A DNA stretch of 64,000 nucleotides from Monosporascus cannonballus (GCA_004154925.1 QJNS01000256.1:46080-110079); one strand, 5' to 3'. Shown: positions 10,185 to 24,130, numbered from the stretch's first letter. The notes: generated by a model not told the origin, from the letters alone. A program made the numbers and translations.

Positions 10185-11699
10185 TGCCTCATTAAAATCA
10201 GGCCCTATTTTGAAGGTTGCGGCTGCGCCGTAGGCGCAGCTGTAGCTAGGTAGCTTTTAGTACCAGGCTAACCTAATTTGGAAAACCCCACAAAAAATAA
10301 CAAATCGTTCAAAATAAGGCCTAATGGCAAGTTGTGATTTTTTAACTCCGTTTGGTACGTTTTTATATAAAGTTTTTAAAATTTATTTGGAAAATTTATA
10401 AATATAATAATAATAATAAATATTTAGAAAATAATAAAAATTAATTTTATATAACGCTTTAAAAAAACTTTTAAACCGTATATATAATTTTCAAATCGGG
10501 GTTAAATTAATGGAAATATTAAAAAAATTTTTTGGATTGGTACATACCTTTTAACCGGAACGCCCTTACGGCCGCAATAACGCGATTACCGTATATAACA
10601 TTTTGTTATAAGCCTTCTAAGGGTAATTCAGTATAGGAGAAACCCGTTTAGCTATGCTTTTGTCCGTATAGGTTATGGTTGCTGCGTCGCAGCCATAAGG
10701 GCGTCTCGGACTTGGCTACCTCCAACCTTCTTATGGTTGCAACGCAATAACGATAATCCGTACGGGCAAAAAAATTGCTGGACGGGCTTTTCCCATATTA
10801 AATATACTAGGGAAACCCGGCGTACGATAATACGACCGGTAGTTATGCTGTCGCAGCTATAAGGGTATTACGGTCGCCCATTTCCCAGACCTAAACTTAA
10901 CCGTATCGGCCCCAATTCTAACCCAAAAAAACTAAAAAAATTCCTATATATATATTAATTTATATTCGATGTATATATTAAGTATTAGATTTATCGGACT
11001 TAAATTGGTTATGTTGCAGCCATAAGGGCGTTCCGGACTTGGCTGCCCATAACCTTTTTATGGCTACGACGTAATAACGACAGTCCGTACGGGAAAATTC
11101 ATAGCTGGACGGACTTTTCCCATACTGGATACCTTTGGAAAGCCCATAGCAAAATGCTGCATACGGTGGTTATATTGTCATAGCCATAAGGGCGTTCCGG
11201 ACTTGGCTGCCCCCAACCTTCTCATAGCTGCGACGTAACAACGACAGCCCGTACGGGCAAAATCATAGCTGGACGGGCTTTCCCATGCTGAATTACCCTT
11301 GGACGGCCCATAACAAAATGATGTACGCGGTATTTGCGCTATCGCAGCCATAAAAGCGTTACGGTCGGTAAATTTCCTAAATTTCAACTTAACCATATTA
11401 ACCTTAATCTTTATCGAAAAAATTTGAAAAAATCCCTATACGCGTAAAAGCTTTTATTTAACGTATAGGAAAAAAATAAAAATTGTTCGATTTAAATTGG
11501 TTGCAAAAATAAAAGAAATCAGTTATTTTATGAAAAAAAGTACAGAACGAAAGCGTTTTTACGCAACTCCAATTTAGGCCTCGCTAGCTCGTTACGGGGA
11601 TAGCTATTTAATTGGTCAATTTTAACGCCTTGGCGTAGTACATAAAAGTACATCCAAAATAGAAACGAGCCAGCAGAGGTCTGAGCTAGCTGAGGTAAA
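10185..11699. mobile_element. 1.5 kb insertion in E chromodomain with probable 8-bp TSD
   Basis: The E chromodomain frame is interrupted here. TGTTTTTT occurs at 10177-10184 and again at 11700-11707, and joining across it restores the KWKKHPDSENT-type reading of the chromodomain. The 1515-bp insert is less AT-rich than E itself and has no long ORF. Its outer ends contain CCTCA on the left and TGAGG on the right, a very short inverted match. Near the left edge, AGGCCCTATTTTGAA and TTCAAAATAAGGCCT form an inverted repeat about 110 bp apart around a GC-rich hairpin, like a small MITE inside. The 8-bp duplication would suit a hAT-type non-autonomous element, but the T-rich duplication makes its length uncertain. 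Confidence 0.6.
10685..11350. repeat. Diverged ~163-bp tandem repeats in the 1.5 kb insert
   Basis: The phrase GCCATAAGGGCGTTCCGGAC and its variants recur near 10690, 11018 and 11181, with shorter end pieces near 10850 and 11345. Each unit also contains CCGTACGGG and CATAGCTGGACGG. The two units at 11010-11340 are adjacent with a period of about 163 bp. The unit at 10685-10850 is followed by the same end piece (ACGGTCG then a CTTAACC block), suggesting a larger duplication of array plus tail. No protein is encoded. Confidence 0.6.
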
Positions 11700-11707
11700 T
11701 GTTTTTT

Positions 11708-14700
11708 CCATTTGATTAGGTACTGGGTAAATCCGTTTTGTTTTCGCATATCGAGGATTTTTTTCACCTTATATGCCTGTTTATCTTATATTTCCATATC
11801 GTCCTATGCCGTATATACTTTAATTATATTTGCTGTTAATTCGAGTAAGAAAACGTAAAAGATTGGATAAAATTTAATTTTTGATGAAAATTTTAATTGG
11901 TAATTGTTTTCTGAGATTTTTTTGGCGATTTTGTGTGGACCGATATATTTGAAATCGAGTTTTTTATTGGGTTTTTTTGTCTAAATGTTTTTGGTAACGA
12001 AGAAAATTATTTTCCCCTTTTCGAAAGTTGGTCTTTTTAATTTTTTCTGGTTGTAATATTTGCTTATCTGGTTCCGTACGAATTCCAGTTTTATTTTTAT
12101 TTCCTGGTGCAATTGTCGTAATTGCTTTAACGTAAGGATTATTTTGACATTAATTGAACTGTCGTCGCGTACTTTTTTGTAAACTTTTAGAATAAAACCA
12201 AAATTTATATTTATAAGTATTATCTTAATACTTTCTTAGTAACTGGTATTATAAGCTAATTACGCGATTAGTAATTTTTTAAGCTAATTATTTTATTCGT
12301 AATTAATCTAATATCGTAAGTAGGTTTTTAAGGTTTGGTTTGTTTATTTTGTTTATCTATTTGTTTATAATTTAAATACGTTAAATAGCTTATAGTTTAA
12401 GCCGATATATGCTATAAGGCCTTGTTAACATTTAAATACGAAAGTTAATTCTTTATCTGATATAATTTCCATTAGTAATCCGTATATGTTAAAAATATGT
12501 ATAAAAAAATATATACCAGTTGTTCGGCGTTTATATCCTTATAATATAGTAAAAAATAGGAAAATTTCGTAAATCGATCGACGATTACGAAAATACTGTT
12601 ATAACATATTCCTGTAACTAAAGTTTTTAATATAAAAAATTTAGTAATAAAATCGAATGTGATTAAATATTATAATCGCTCTGTGATTGGTAATGGCTGT
12701 AATTTTCCGTATGGTTTGTATTATCGAATCTTTGCTTTAGTGCAAATATCGCATTACCGTATAATTTTCTGTATTGTTAATTTTATTTTAGGAAAAAAAA
12801 TATATTTGTTAAAGCCTTTTTAAAGTTTTGTAAATTTCTGGATATTTATGTAGCTGATGTTCGTATATTTTTTGCACTAAATCCTTTTGGTACTTTTTTG
12901 GAACCTATATCTTATTTATTTTTTGGTTTTCTGGGAGATTATTGTTGTACTGCTAGATTTTCTGGTATATATCAAAAAGTTCTGCTCGAATTATCGTAAT
13001 TTGTCGTAAACGTAAATATTCTTTTTTAATGGTATCGAAAATTATATAATTAATTTTAACCAATTTCTTTTCGAAATCTGGTCGTTTACTTAAAGTATTT
13101 ATTTTGCCGTTTTTTAATCCTTTCTTATAAATAATAACGAAGTTAAAGTTTGCCAATTTTTTTGCATATTAAAATTGTCGTTCTGTAAGTTCCCTAGTCG
13201 TAATAAATGGGGTAAAATTTTAATAATCCATATAAACCTTAATCTAGTGCAAGTTTCCCTTTAAAAAATGCCTAAATTTTCGAAATGCCATAATAAAAGC
13301 TATAAATTCTTTATTTGGAATACCGTAATTAAATTCGGCTCCTTTTAATTTATATAAAAAGAATACAATAGGATGTAATTTGCCTTAATTATTTTGTTAT
13401 CCGTTTATTACGTTTAATACATAATTCGAAATATCGGTTTTTAGTTTAACGGGGCGGCTTAGATCGTACATAATTAGTATTAATTTATTAATAATTATAT
13501 CTTTAATATTTTGAAATGATTTTTCCGTATCCGGCGTTTATTTAAATTCTTTTTTTTCGTAAAGTTTATTAAGAGTATAGCTATTTTATTAAAATTTCGA
13601 ATAAATTTCTTGTAATAATTGGCGAATCCAAGAAATACCTATATTTCTTTAATTATTATTAGCGTTTACCATTCGGTAATTATAACGATTTTTTTAAGGT
13701 TTATCCTGATATATCCTGGGGTGATAATATGTCCTAAATATTTAATTTCTTATTTATGAAATTAACTCTTTTCCACATTAACAAATAATTTTGCGTCCTA
13801 TAAAGCTTAAAAAACTTTATAAACGTATTCTATATATATTTCTTTTATTTCCGAAAAGATAAAAATGTCGTTAAAATAATAAACGACGAAAATATCGAGG
13901 TATTTTCGTAATATATAGTTTACTATTTGCTGAAAAATTGCTAATACATTTATAAGTCCTATTAACGTAACCAAATATTTAAATAATTTGTATTTCGTCC
14001 TAAAACCTATTTTCTATTTATATCCTTTTTTGATTTTAATAAGATTATATCCATTTTTGAGATCGAATATCGTAAATTATTTGGCTCCGTAAAGTCGGTT
14101 TTTTATTTTTATAATTAGAAATAATAATATTCGATTTTTAATAATAACGTCGTTTAATTATCGATAATTAACCACAAATCGTAATTTCCTATTTTTTTTG
14201 GTACGAAAAATATTGGATATCTTATTGGTAATTTCGAAAGTCGAATTTATTTTTTTATAGCCGATTTTCCAGGTGTTTTCTGAAAATACGTAATTCGTTT
14301 TTGCTAAGATTATAAATGGGGTAAAAATTTGTTAAAAATTTTTTTAAAAATTATTTTATAGTTTTATTCGCTATGTTCTGGTAATTTCGTATTAAGTTCT
14401 TTTTTAAAGAGCTGCTTATATCTATAGTATTATGGTAATATATTAATTAAAATTTCTTATATTTGGGGCTGTTATTCTTTTTGTTCCAAATTATTATTTA
14501 ATTACCTTAATTTCACTTTAATAATAGCAATAATAAGTCGTATTTTTTTTAATATCCGTTCCTTTTTTTATATTTTGTTCCTTTTGGTAATAAGGTGTTT
14601 GTCGTATTTTTATATCTGCATTTATTGCTATTATCGATCGAATATTAAGATCTTAATTTTCTTTTTTATTTATTAATAAGGAATAAAACGAATTTTACCT

Positions 14701-16965
14701 GGCCAGTTTTTCCGTTAATCAAAATCCCGTACTGGCGTATTTATAGTAATCCTAAGATTTTGTCGTAATTTTCGACTAAAACGATATCGAAATTAACCGT
14801 TTAATGTTATTCTTTAATAAAAATTTTAAAGTAATTAATTTTGCGTATAATTTTTCTGTTATCGTAAACGAATTTTTAACTTTCGGCATTAATCATTATA
14901 TAAGGTTTTAATTTATATCTTTACGGTAATTTAAGCTTATTAACCATATCCGGTATAATATAATTTCCGCTTAGAGCTTCGTAATTTATTATTGCGATAT
15001 ATTAGTACGTTCCGATTCGTATATCCAAAGTAATCAGGTTATTAACGTTTTTTATTATTACGTTTAAAACCTTTTTTTGGGAGTTCCTTTTAATTCTTTT
15101 GGGTTTTATCATCCTGCGGATTTTTTATAAATAACTTTTTTCTTTTAATTCCTATTCGAATTTATCGAACTTTATTTATATTTTTTCGTTTAGCGCATTA
15201 AGCTATTATATTTATCATTATTGTCGGCATACTGTTTTTTCGAACCGTATTAATTCCTTTTGGTTTTCCTATAATTTCTTTTTTATCGAATATATTGTTT
15301 TTTTATGTTTACAATTATATTTTATTATACGATATTTTAATTATAGTTTCAAAGATTTCCTATAAATTAACGTATTTTTTCCTTAATAATTTTTTTATAG
15401 AAATCTGTAATAAATATTAATTGCAAATGGAAATTCGTAATAACTTTTTAATAATATTTTTTTACCGTATACTGGATTAATTCCTTTTCCGTTTGGTAAT
15501 TATATTATCCATAATAACAAAAGGGTTTTTTTTACGAACATTACTTTTTTTCAAACCAGCTCTTTGCTTCGGCCAACTATTAGATATTTTCTGGGATTAT
15601 AATTCGAAAATATCGATATTATTGCTTATTATTTTTGTTATTTCCGGTACGATTTGAAAAATCGAATCCTTCGTTATATATGCGGGTAATTCATTTATAA
15701 ATATGTTATTTTTATTTTTCGTAATCGGGATATTTTTGTCGTTAACAATATATGGCATGCATTTTACCGTATCGATTAAAGGTTCCGGGACAAAATTTTT
15801 CTGTTTAATTCTAATATTTACGTAATTATTTTCGTAATGCTTCTTATTATATTTGCGATACTTATTAAACTAATTTTCTGGCTTTTCGCATTTTTCGTCA
15901 AATCTTTTATCGTGATAATCCTTATCGGACTTTTTGCCGTAAACCTAATACGTACTTAGCTTGGATTATGTTAATAGCCTTGTTATTATTTCCTTAATTA
16001 TTCCTAGATTATCCTTCCAATATAGGGGTCCAGTTATTTTGCCGTAGCTTTTTAGGCTTTTTACATTTATAGGCTTTATATCTTATTTTGCCACAATTAA
16101 AATATTTAATTTGGTTTCAATTTTATTTATGGGTAACGCCGAGTTCCATAAATCCTGGCGCCGTTCCGTAAGAAGTAAGGGGTACATCTCGTTTTTTTTC
16201 TTGGCTAAATTTATTATATCCCGAACGTAAAATATATTATCTTTTTTTTGATTAATTTTCAAATTATTAATTATTAATTTTCAGTACTTTTGTAATATAC
16301 CGGTTTAAAATAACTAATCGTTTAATCCGAATAATTTTATTTTTATATTATCTTTTAATTTTTTGTAAAATATATTAATAAGGGTATTGGTTTTATCGTT
16401 TCCTTATCCGGCCTTGGCCGCGAAATTTTTAAAGGTTATAACGTATTTGGACGTAAGTTTTTTTTGTCGGAATTATAAAAGTTATTAGGCCGCAAATCGT
16501 TTTTTATCCGGGTTGTCGAAATTATCGCGCATTTTATTTTTTGAAATTGGTATAAAGTAAAAAGATTTTATTAATAATGTTTTTTTTATCCGGTTTTCTT
16601 ATTTTTAGGAAATTTCTTATAATAGATTTAAATTAATTAACCGTATTTCCTATTAGGTATATTCTTATTATTAAGACTATAACCGCTAGGTTATTAAAAT
16701 TTACGAAGCGAAAATAAATTCGTATCTAAATTAAAAAGGTTTAAGGGTTGCTTTTTTTATCGTAAGGTTCCGGTTTTTTGGGTTTTATCCGGGCGAGAAA
16801 AGCTTGGGCAGGTGGCGTAGCCTTAAGTTGTCGAACTTCTTTCTCCAGCTCCCGAATTCGAGCCTAAAGCTATTAAATAAGGGTTTCCTAAACGCTGGTC
16901 GATATTTTAACAATATTAAATATTGCTTAAAGTTTGACGGTACTATTAAATAAAAGCTTATAACG
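11708..16965 (-). pseudogene. E gag-pol relic (gag, RT, RNase H, integrase, chromodomain)
   Basis: This minus-strand Gypsy coding region is read from 16965 downward. Reverse transcriptase is clear near 13700-14400, where the active site reads YYFNDIFIF at about 13865-13890; the first Asp of YxDD is now Asn. RNase H gives NFVIIYKKGLKNGKINTLSK at 12953-13156. The integrase zinc region (CDIC) and core (SIFVIVDRFTKFSYFL) lie at about 12500-12800. The chromodomain KKILDMRKQNGFTQYLIKW lies at 11706-11767, then is cut by the 1.5 kb insert and resumes at 10130-10176. The frame has many stops and cannot be expressed. Homologous regions: D 37666-40561 with 55266-57000, and F 24639-28743 with 7907-9093. 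Confidence 0.85.
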
Positions 16966-17311
16966 TATAACGGTTATGCGGTTTAATTAATTATTAAACC
17001 TTAAGTCGACGGGTTTATGTTAATAGGAATATCGTAGGAATCTAAGCAATAAATATAATAATCGTATTACGTTTCGTAATACCCAAAGTGCTTTAGGTAA
17101 CGATATTATATTACAAACGATTAATATTATTAAATGTTATAAGCTGAAATTATCTAAATTATGGAAGTAATAAGCGTATATATCCTGATTCCTTTATTAC
17201 TGCTTATCTTTGTTCAGTAAAACTTTGCTGAGCGGTTATTTAATATTGCTTAGTCGTGCTCAGTCGTGCTTAGTCGTGCTTAGTTGAGACCCGCTGAGCA
17301 CTGATTACGTG
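16966..17311 (-). repeat. E 5' LTR, proximal part (rest at 24567-24638)
   Basis: This 346-bp piece aligns with the left LTR of E. The remaining 72 bp of the same LTR lie at 24567-24638 beyond element A, which inserted with duplication ACGTG (17307-17311 and 24562-24566). The LTR ends on the right at TTGTAACA and is followed by the E duplication ATATC. The distal 72 bp are strikingly GC-rich for this region. Confidence 0.85.
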
Positions 17312-17739
17312 TGTTACGTTCAGAAGGGACTCCACTAGGCCCAAAGGAGGCCCAGGAAATTGGAGACGTTCGGGATCTCCACCTTCCATCGGATAAACCT
17401 CGGGTCTCTGTCAATCTCCAAAGATACCAGGAGATTCGTAAATAACAGATACCATAATTTTTCGAGATCCCCAGAGATTATGAAAAATATAAAGGATAAA
17501 AAAAATATATAAGGTTTGGATTTTTTATGTAAATAATTACTTACTTAGTCTTTCGCTTTTTAGTTATTAATTTAAGTTTTTAACCAAAAATAATTATACT
17601 GTTTTCTAATTAAAAAAATATTTTAAAATTTTTTTAACGAATATATTAAATTATTTTTCGCCTTATTATTATTTGTATATTAAAACCTTTTTCGGATATT
17701 ACTTATATTTCTAGGGAAATGTATATTAAGTTTATTAAA
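17312..17739 (+). repeat. A 5' LTR
   Basis: It begins TGTTACGTTCAG. Its outer 140 bp are nearly unmutated, while its inner end has lost most C and G compared with the matching part of the 3' LTR. The 3' LTR shows the reverse pattern. The LTR is followed by TTTTAACAG-type sequence that is also present after the B 5' LTR, the probable primer-binding zone; no tRNA match was attempted. Confidence 0.88.
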
Positions 17740-17969
17740 TTTTAACAGTTTCTTAATTAATAATTAACAGATAATTTACTGTCTAATTAAAATATAAAGT
17801 TTTTTAAATTTAATGTAAATAATAATATAAGATAACGTTTAAAAAATAAATAACATATACGATTTCCGTTATTGGCTAAGGAAATATTATTAACAAAATT
17901 TAACGATTTACCCCTTATTAAAGAAATTTTCCAGTTAATTAATAATATAATATCTTTTATTATTCGATT

Positions 17970-19170
17970 TTAAGAAAGTTTATTATTTTTATAACCCAGA
18001 TAATAACTTATCCCGGCCCTTAAAAATATTATTAAAGTTTAAGGAAAGGAATCGGAAGAAAAAACGGTTAAAAAAAGGTTAAAAAATATGGGGCCGAAAG
18101 TTAAAAGAAAGAATTTATTATAAAAGAGAAATTAAATGCCTTAATAACAGAAATCCGAATTTTGAAAAAAAAGAATATTCGGCTTATAAAAGGAAAAAAA
18201 CCAGCTTTTTTTTAATTTGGCTCCCCCAGAAGGCGAAATTAAGGGGCCGGCTACCGACCTTTTTCGTTAGACCTAAGGCGAACGCAAAAAAAAGTTTCGA
18301 CCCTGTTATTGTTCGGCGTAATTCGGATACGGGAAAGAATTATTTTACCTTTTAGTTATTATGGAATGCCAAACGTTAAGGGCTATAAGCTAATTTCCCT
18401 TAAGTTTTACGACAGATTAAAGAACTTTAATGGATTTTTGGTTTAGGTAAGGTTTTATTTTAAGTTTTATAAGAATTTTTTGCCGGAAAAATATTAAAAA
18501 GTAATAATTATTTTTTAATTATTAATTGGACGAATTCGTTAATAGTTCGAACCTACTTTGACGGATTACTTTAAAAGATATCTAAAGGAATTTTCGGATT
18601 TTATTAATTATATTTTTAGCGATTACGAAAACTTTTTTAAAAAAAATATATTTTATTCGGTAATCCCGATAAGGAATTGAACGTAATTAAATAGTTTTAT
18701 TTTTTTATTAAACCAAATTAATATTTAAGTATATAATAAAATTTAATTATTTGGCCGTTATTTCGAATTTACCAGAAAACGCGTTATTTTATCCTTATTA
18801 TAATAACTTAAAGTTTTAAATTAAAAACGAACTATATATAAAACTTAAAATTAAATTTTTTGCAAAATATATAAATAAGGTTATTATTGCCGACCGATAA
18901 ACTTTTAATCGGTATTTCGAGAAAAAAAGAACCGATAAATAAGGTAACGATAAAAACTCCAGTAATTAATCTAAAAAAGATAAGGGCAAATTTTAAAAGG
19001 AAACGAATTCTGTTTTAAAAAAGCCTAAGAAAAATAAATTCAAAATAAAGTGTTTTAATTGTAATAAAAAGGGGTATTTTAAGAGCAAATATTGTTCCCC
19101 CGCTAAGAGGAACTTTAAAAAAAGAGGAATTCCTTAATTTTAGAAAAAAGTTAAAATGGCTAAATAAAAA
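17970..19170 (+). pseudogene. A gag relic with CCHC knuckle
   Basis: The plus-strand frame is fragmented by stops. The nucleocapsid knuckle at about 19051-19095 reads CFNCNKKGYFKSKYC, where the expected His and third Cys have become Tyr (CAC-to-TAT and TGC-to-TAC changes). Basic residues flank it, as in Gypsy gag. The equivalent B segment at 49395-49442 has every Cys changed to Tyr. Boundaries are approximate because no uninterrupted frame remains. Confidence 0.75.
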
Positions 19171-20049
19171 ACCGATAGTAAGGTGAAAAAGGAAAAAAAA
19201 AAAATTAGCTTGATTTTTTTTAGCCAAAATTTATTATTATTACAATTATTTAAATTTAAAATAATAACTTAAAGTATAAGGATTATTTTATTTGCCAGGA
19301 TTTTAAGGTTAAAGTTTATAAATATTATTCCGGATAAACGGTTTTTAGGATAACCATAAAATTAAGATATTAATATTATTTTGATTTATAGAAATATAAA
19401 ATATATATAAAGGATAATTAGTTTCGATTAAATATTAATAGTTATGGATAATTATTTTTAAAATTTTGTAAATTCTTAAAATGCATTATTTATAAAAAGA
19501 TATTATCGGTAAATTTTTATAACTTATTATATTTTATTATTTATTATTAGGATAATTATTTTATTTATTTTAAAACCTAAAAAAAATAATAATTTTTGGC
19601 CCGGATAAAATAATAAAACCTTTATTGAATTAAACGATAAATGCCGATATATTAAAATTTCCCGATAACTAAAATATTTTAGGTTTTATTATTTATATCC
19701 CGAATTAAAACCGAATTAAAAGGTTATATCGCAAAAATACTTATATTATTTCCCGATATTTTGTATTTAATACGAACTCCTAAATATAGGAATATTTTTT
19801 TCGGAGATTTAATTTTTTGATTTTATAATTCGGGAGATACGGAATAAAAGGGTAAGCCAGAAAAAAAACCAGATTTTGAAGCCCTAATATAAGTATAATA
19901 AAAAAACATAATTCCGGTATACAAATAACCAGTATACCAAATATGTTATTAAAAAAGTTTGCAAATAAAAGTTTGCTTAAATCGAAAATTATTAAAAATT
20001 AAAAAATTATAAAGGTTTTCGAAAATAAAGTATTAAAAAGTTTTAATTA

Positions 20050-23000
20050 ATAAAACTTTATGCGAAATAACGAAAAAAACGCGCAGCCAGAGTAAAATCC
20101 TTTTCCGATATAAAAGTAAAATATTTAAGGCCATAATTAATTCCGGAATAAAAATAATTTTATTTCCCCCGTAATAACAAAAAAATATCAAATTTTTTAA
20201 AAATATAAGTTAAGATTTTTATAAATTACGTACGGTAAACGGTAATTTATTTATTTACGAAAACGGATAAGTTCTTTTAAAAAACGGAAAAACTCCTAAT
20301 ATAAATTTAAAAATATTAAAAATACGTTTTATTAAATATTATTAACATTTCCGGATATAATATTATTTTAGGAATACCTTAATTTTATTTTAGCAATTTA
20401 CGGATTAATTAGAAAAAACGAATATTTTTCTGGGATAAAATATTAAATAAAAATAATCGAAAAATTTGTTGTGTTATTAAGGAAATACGGGTTCTTAATT
20501 AGATTTTTACGGTACTTCCGAAATATTAAGGATTTAAAAAATTATTTAAAAATAAAGAAAATTACGAATTACCGCCATACGATTAATAGGATTACCGGAT
20601 ACCTATTAAAAAAAAAGTATTATTTTAAGTTTTATAAAATTTACTATATAAATTTAAAAAAGTTAAAAGTTTTATAAAAAAATATATAATTAAATTTAAA
20701 AAAATATATATATTTAATTTTTTAATTTTTTTATTAAATATCTAATTTTTATAATACTAAAAACCAAAGACGGCAAATAAAGGATTAATAAGGACGGAAA
20801 CTTTATTTACCGACAAATGATTAATTATAAATAATTAAATAATATTACGATTAAAAACGGATATCCCCTAATTTTTATAAATATTTTCAAGGAAAATGCC
20901 AGCGAAACCAAATGGTTTATGGCGTTTAATTTTCGCAATAGTTATTATTATATCAAAATGGCCAAAGGAGAAAAATGGAAAACGGTATTGAGGATAATAT
21001 ATGGATTTTACGAATATAAAGTAATACTTATAGGACTTATTAACGTTTCCGCTAATTTCCAAAATTTAATAATAATTATTTTCCGATAATTTTTAAATAA
21101 ATTCGTTTTTGTTTATTTTAATAATATTTTTATTTATTCTTAAATCCTAAAGAAATATAAAAAATATATTATTTAAGTATTTAAAATTTTGGACAAAATT
21201 AATATTCGAGTTAATTTTATTAAAAACATATGATATACCCAGAAATTGGATTTTTTGGGATTTATTTTTATATCAGAATAAATTCAAATTTAATGCTTTA
21301 AGTTAAAAGCAATTAAGGATTAATTTATTTTTAATAAGGCGACCGTTATAAATATCCGATAAATCTTAGGATTTACGGGTTACGTACGCGGCCTAATTAA
21401 GGGATATGGAAATATAATTAGGCTTTTAATAAAATTTATTATTAAGGAATACGTTAAAAAAATTCGAATTTTTAAAGGAAATTAAAGAAACGTTCCGGGA
21501 ATTAAAAAAAGTAATTATTAACGGATTTATTATAAAGATGCCAAATCCAAATAAAACGAAACGATTAAAGATAAATATTTTAGAATATGCTTTAAACGTA
21601 ATTTTGGAATAATAAAAAGGTAACGGCAAATAATATCCAGTAATATATTACTTTAAAGTATTCCGAAATGTAAAATTTAAATACCAGATTTACGATAAAA
21701 AATTATTAATAATTATTAATATTTTTAAAGAAGAAAAACCTTTTTTTAACGGAGCAAAAAAACTTTTTAACATTTATTTTAATCATAAAAATTTTACATA
21801 ATTTATAAAAGCCCAAAAGTTAAATAAACGATATAAAAAATAATGGATTTTTCTATTTAGATTTAATTTTAAGATATATTATATTAAAAAAAAAGAAAAT
21901 ATCTAAGCGGATATTTTTAGTTGCAAAGGAAATTACGATTTTAAAATTCCTAAAAAAATATATAAATATTATAATATAATAAGGATAAAATTATATATCT
22001 ATATAAGATAGTAAAGAAATTAATTACCGAATTCTTAATATAATTCCGAAATTTTTACGATATAAAAAAATAAAAAGAAATTTAGTAATTAAAAGAATAA
22101 CCCAAAAATTAGTTATTATATTATGGCAAAATTTATATTCCTAAAAATTAATAAAAATAATTCGTAAAAGAATTCTATAAGGACCTATTATATGGATATT
22201 AAGGGATTTTTAAGATTATTTAACGGCTATAAGAAAAATACAATTTCCCTAAGTTACGCCGTATAATTAAAATAATTATTAAGAATTATAATATTTGTAA
22301 TAAGGCTAAGGTAATACGTTATAAGCCTTACGGGTTATTATAATTTATTAATATTCCTAATAAAATATGGAATACCATAATTTAAGATTTTATTATTTAT
22401 TTACTTTTATTTAAAAACTTAATTATTAAAATCAAATACGATAAAATATAAGTAATTATTAATAAATTTATTAAATATGGGTACTTTTTACCTTTTAAAA
22501 GAAATATAACGGCAGAATAATTGGCTTACGCCTTTATTAAATAATACCTTAATAAATATGGGATATTTAAAAAAATCGTTTTAAATTAAGATATATTATT
22601 TATTTTAAAATCGGCATTAAATTTTTTAAATAAATTAATATTAAACTTAAATTTTTAATAATATATTATCTTTAAACGGATAGCTAAACCGAAAAATTAA
22701 ATTAGATTTTAAAATAATATTTACGAAATTACGTTAATTATTAACAGGATAATTAGGTAAAATCTTTATTATTAATATAAATTATTTATAATATATTAAT
22801 TAATGTAAATATGGGCGTATATTTTTATATAATTATATATAAATATAATATAAAAACAAAATAACTTAAATAATTATTTAGTAAGGTATTAAAAATTATT
22901 ACGATTACCTTAAAAGCAGAAATATTAATTATAAAAATTAAAACGATTTAAGCCCGTTTTCAAAATAAATTGGGATTTTTTTAATAATAAATAACCTAAT

Positions 23001-23460
23001 ATTATAATAAGAAAAAAATCAAAGGATTAATTTTAGCGAAAAGAAATAAAGTTTATTTATTATGCCAGAAACAAAACGTAATTTCGAACATTTTACAAAT
23101 TAAAATAAAAAAAAACCTAGTAATAAGTTTAATTTTAAAAAATTTGAACCGTTTAAAATTAACGAAATTATTTTTAAAATTAATTATAAATTATTATTAT
23201 TCAAAAATATAAAGATATACCTTATTTTTTATATTTATTTACTTAAATTAACATTTAAAAACGTTCCGTTAAAAATAAATTTAGAATTCGAAAAAAATTT
23301 TGACAAATACGAAATTAAACGAATATTAAATTTTAAAATAATTAAAAGTAAAATCTAATACTTAATTAAATAAAAAGGATACTTATATAAAGAAAATATA
23401 TAGGAATTATTTAACCATTTAATAAATATAATAAATCTGGTTAAAACGTTTTACCGCCAA
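20050..23460 (+). pseudogene. A pol relic (protease, RT, RNase H, integrase, chromodomain)
   Basis: The protease motif reads IINSGIKI near 20131-20155, where Asp of DSG has become Asn. Reverse transcriptase runs about 20760-21270, with WFMAFNFRNSYYYIKM and an active site VYFNNIFIYS near 21105-21140 in which both catalytic Asp are Asn. RNase H (FNHKNFT, then NFKIYYIKKKEN) is at 21755-21990. Integrase (DFIIYLLLFKNL, IINKFIKYGYFLPF) is at 22150-22990. A chromodomain (YEIKRILNFKIIKSKI, then KGYLYKENI) is at 23301-23440. Domain order is that of chromodomain-bearing Ty3/Gypsy elements. It cannot be functional. Confidence 0.85.
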
Positions 23461-23574
23461 AATCCTAACCGACCGTTTCCAGTATAGCTAAGGTTATAGG
23501 CGATAACGGTCCTTTATTTAAATTAACCCTTACGGCGCTTTAATCGAAAAAAGTAAATACCTTTATTAACGTAT

Positions 23575-23965
23575 TTAATTTTAAAACAAATTATATTTAT
23601 TTCTTTTTTTTACGATCCTTTTCCGTATCCAGTTTTTTTCGCTTTTTTAATTTATCCATATTTTAAGCTCTTTTTTATATAAACGATATTTTTTTAAAAT
23701 GTAATTATTCAAATTGACGATCTAATTAAATAATATGATTAAATAATTTTTGGAATTATTAAATAATTAGACGTTTTTTTCGGTTTATTTAAAGCTTTTC
23801 GGCCTAGATATTTTTAAGCAATAAAAGCAAAATGTAATTCTTATTGCAAAATTAAATATTGGCCGCCAAATAATTTTAATAATTTTTTTAATTTTTTAAC
23901 ATTTTGTAAAAAAGTTTTTTCTTAAAACAACGCGCATACGGTATAATTTCGAAATTAAACTAAGA
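23575..23965 (-). pseudogene. A antisense ORF relic
   Basis: The minus-strand frame reads IIPYARCFKKKLFYKM near 23900-23965, then a Lys-rich stretch ending LKKRKKLDTEKDRKKKK near 23600-23660, with stops at likely Gln/Trp codons. Its place and Cys-then-charged layout match the better preserved antisense frame of B (53880-54480). Damage is heavy and the limits are approximate. Confidence 0.4.
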
Positions 23966-24130
23966 GATTAACTTAATTAATTTATAACAATTTTTAATGG
24001 AAAATTTGATACGTTTTCGAAATTTATCCGATATAATTAAATATAATGTTATAACGCAAAAAAAGGAAAAAAAGTTAAGGATTTACTTTTTTTATTTTTG
24101 GGAACAAAAATCCTGGAAAAAAAAGAATAA

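Noticed and set aside
11178..11396. 72-codon minus-strand ORF
   Set aside because: It lies inside the tandem repeats of the 1.5 kb insert, and its amino-acid sequence simply follows repeat composition.
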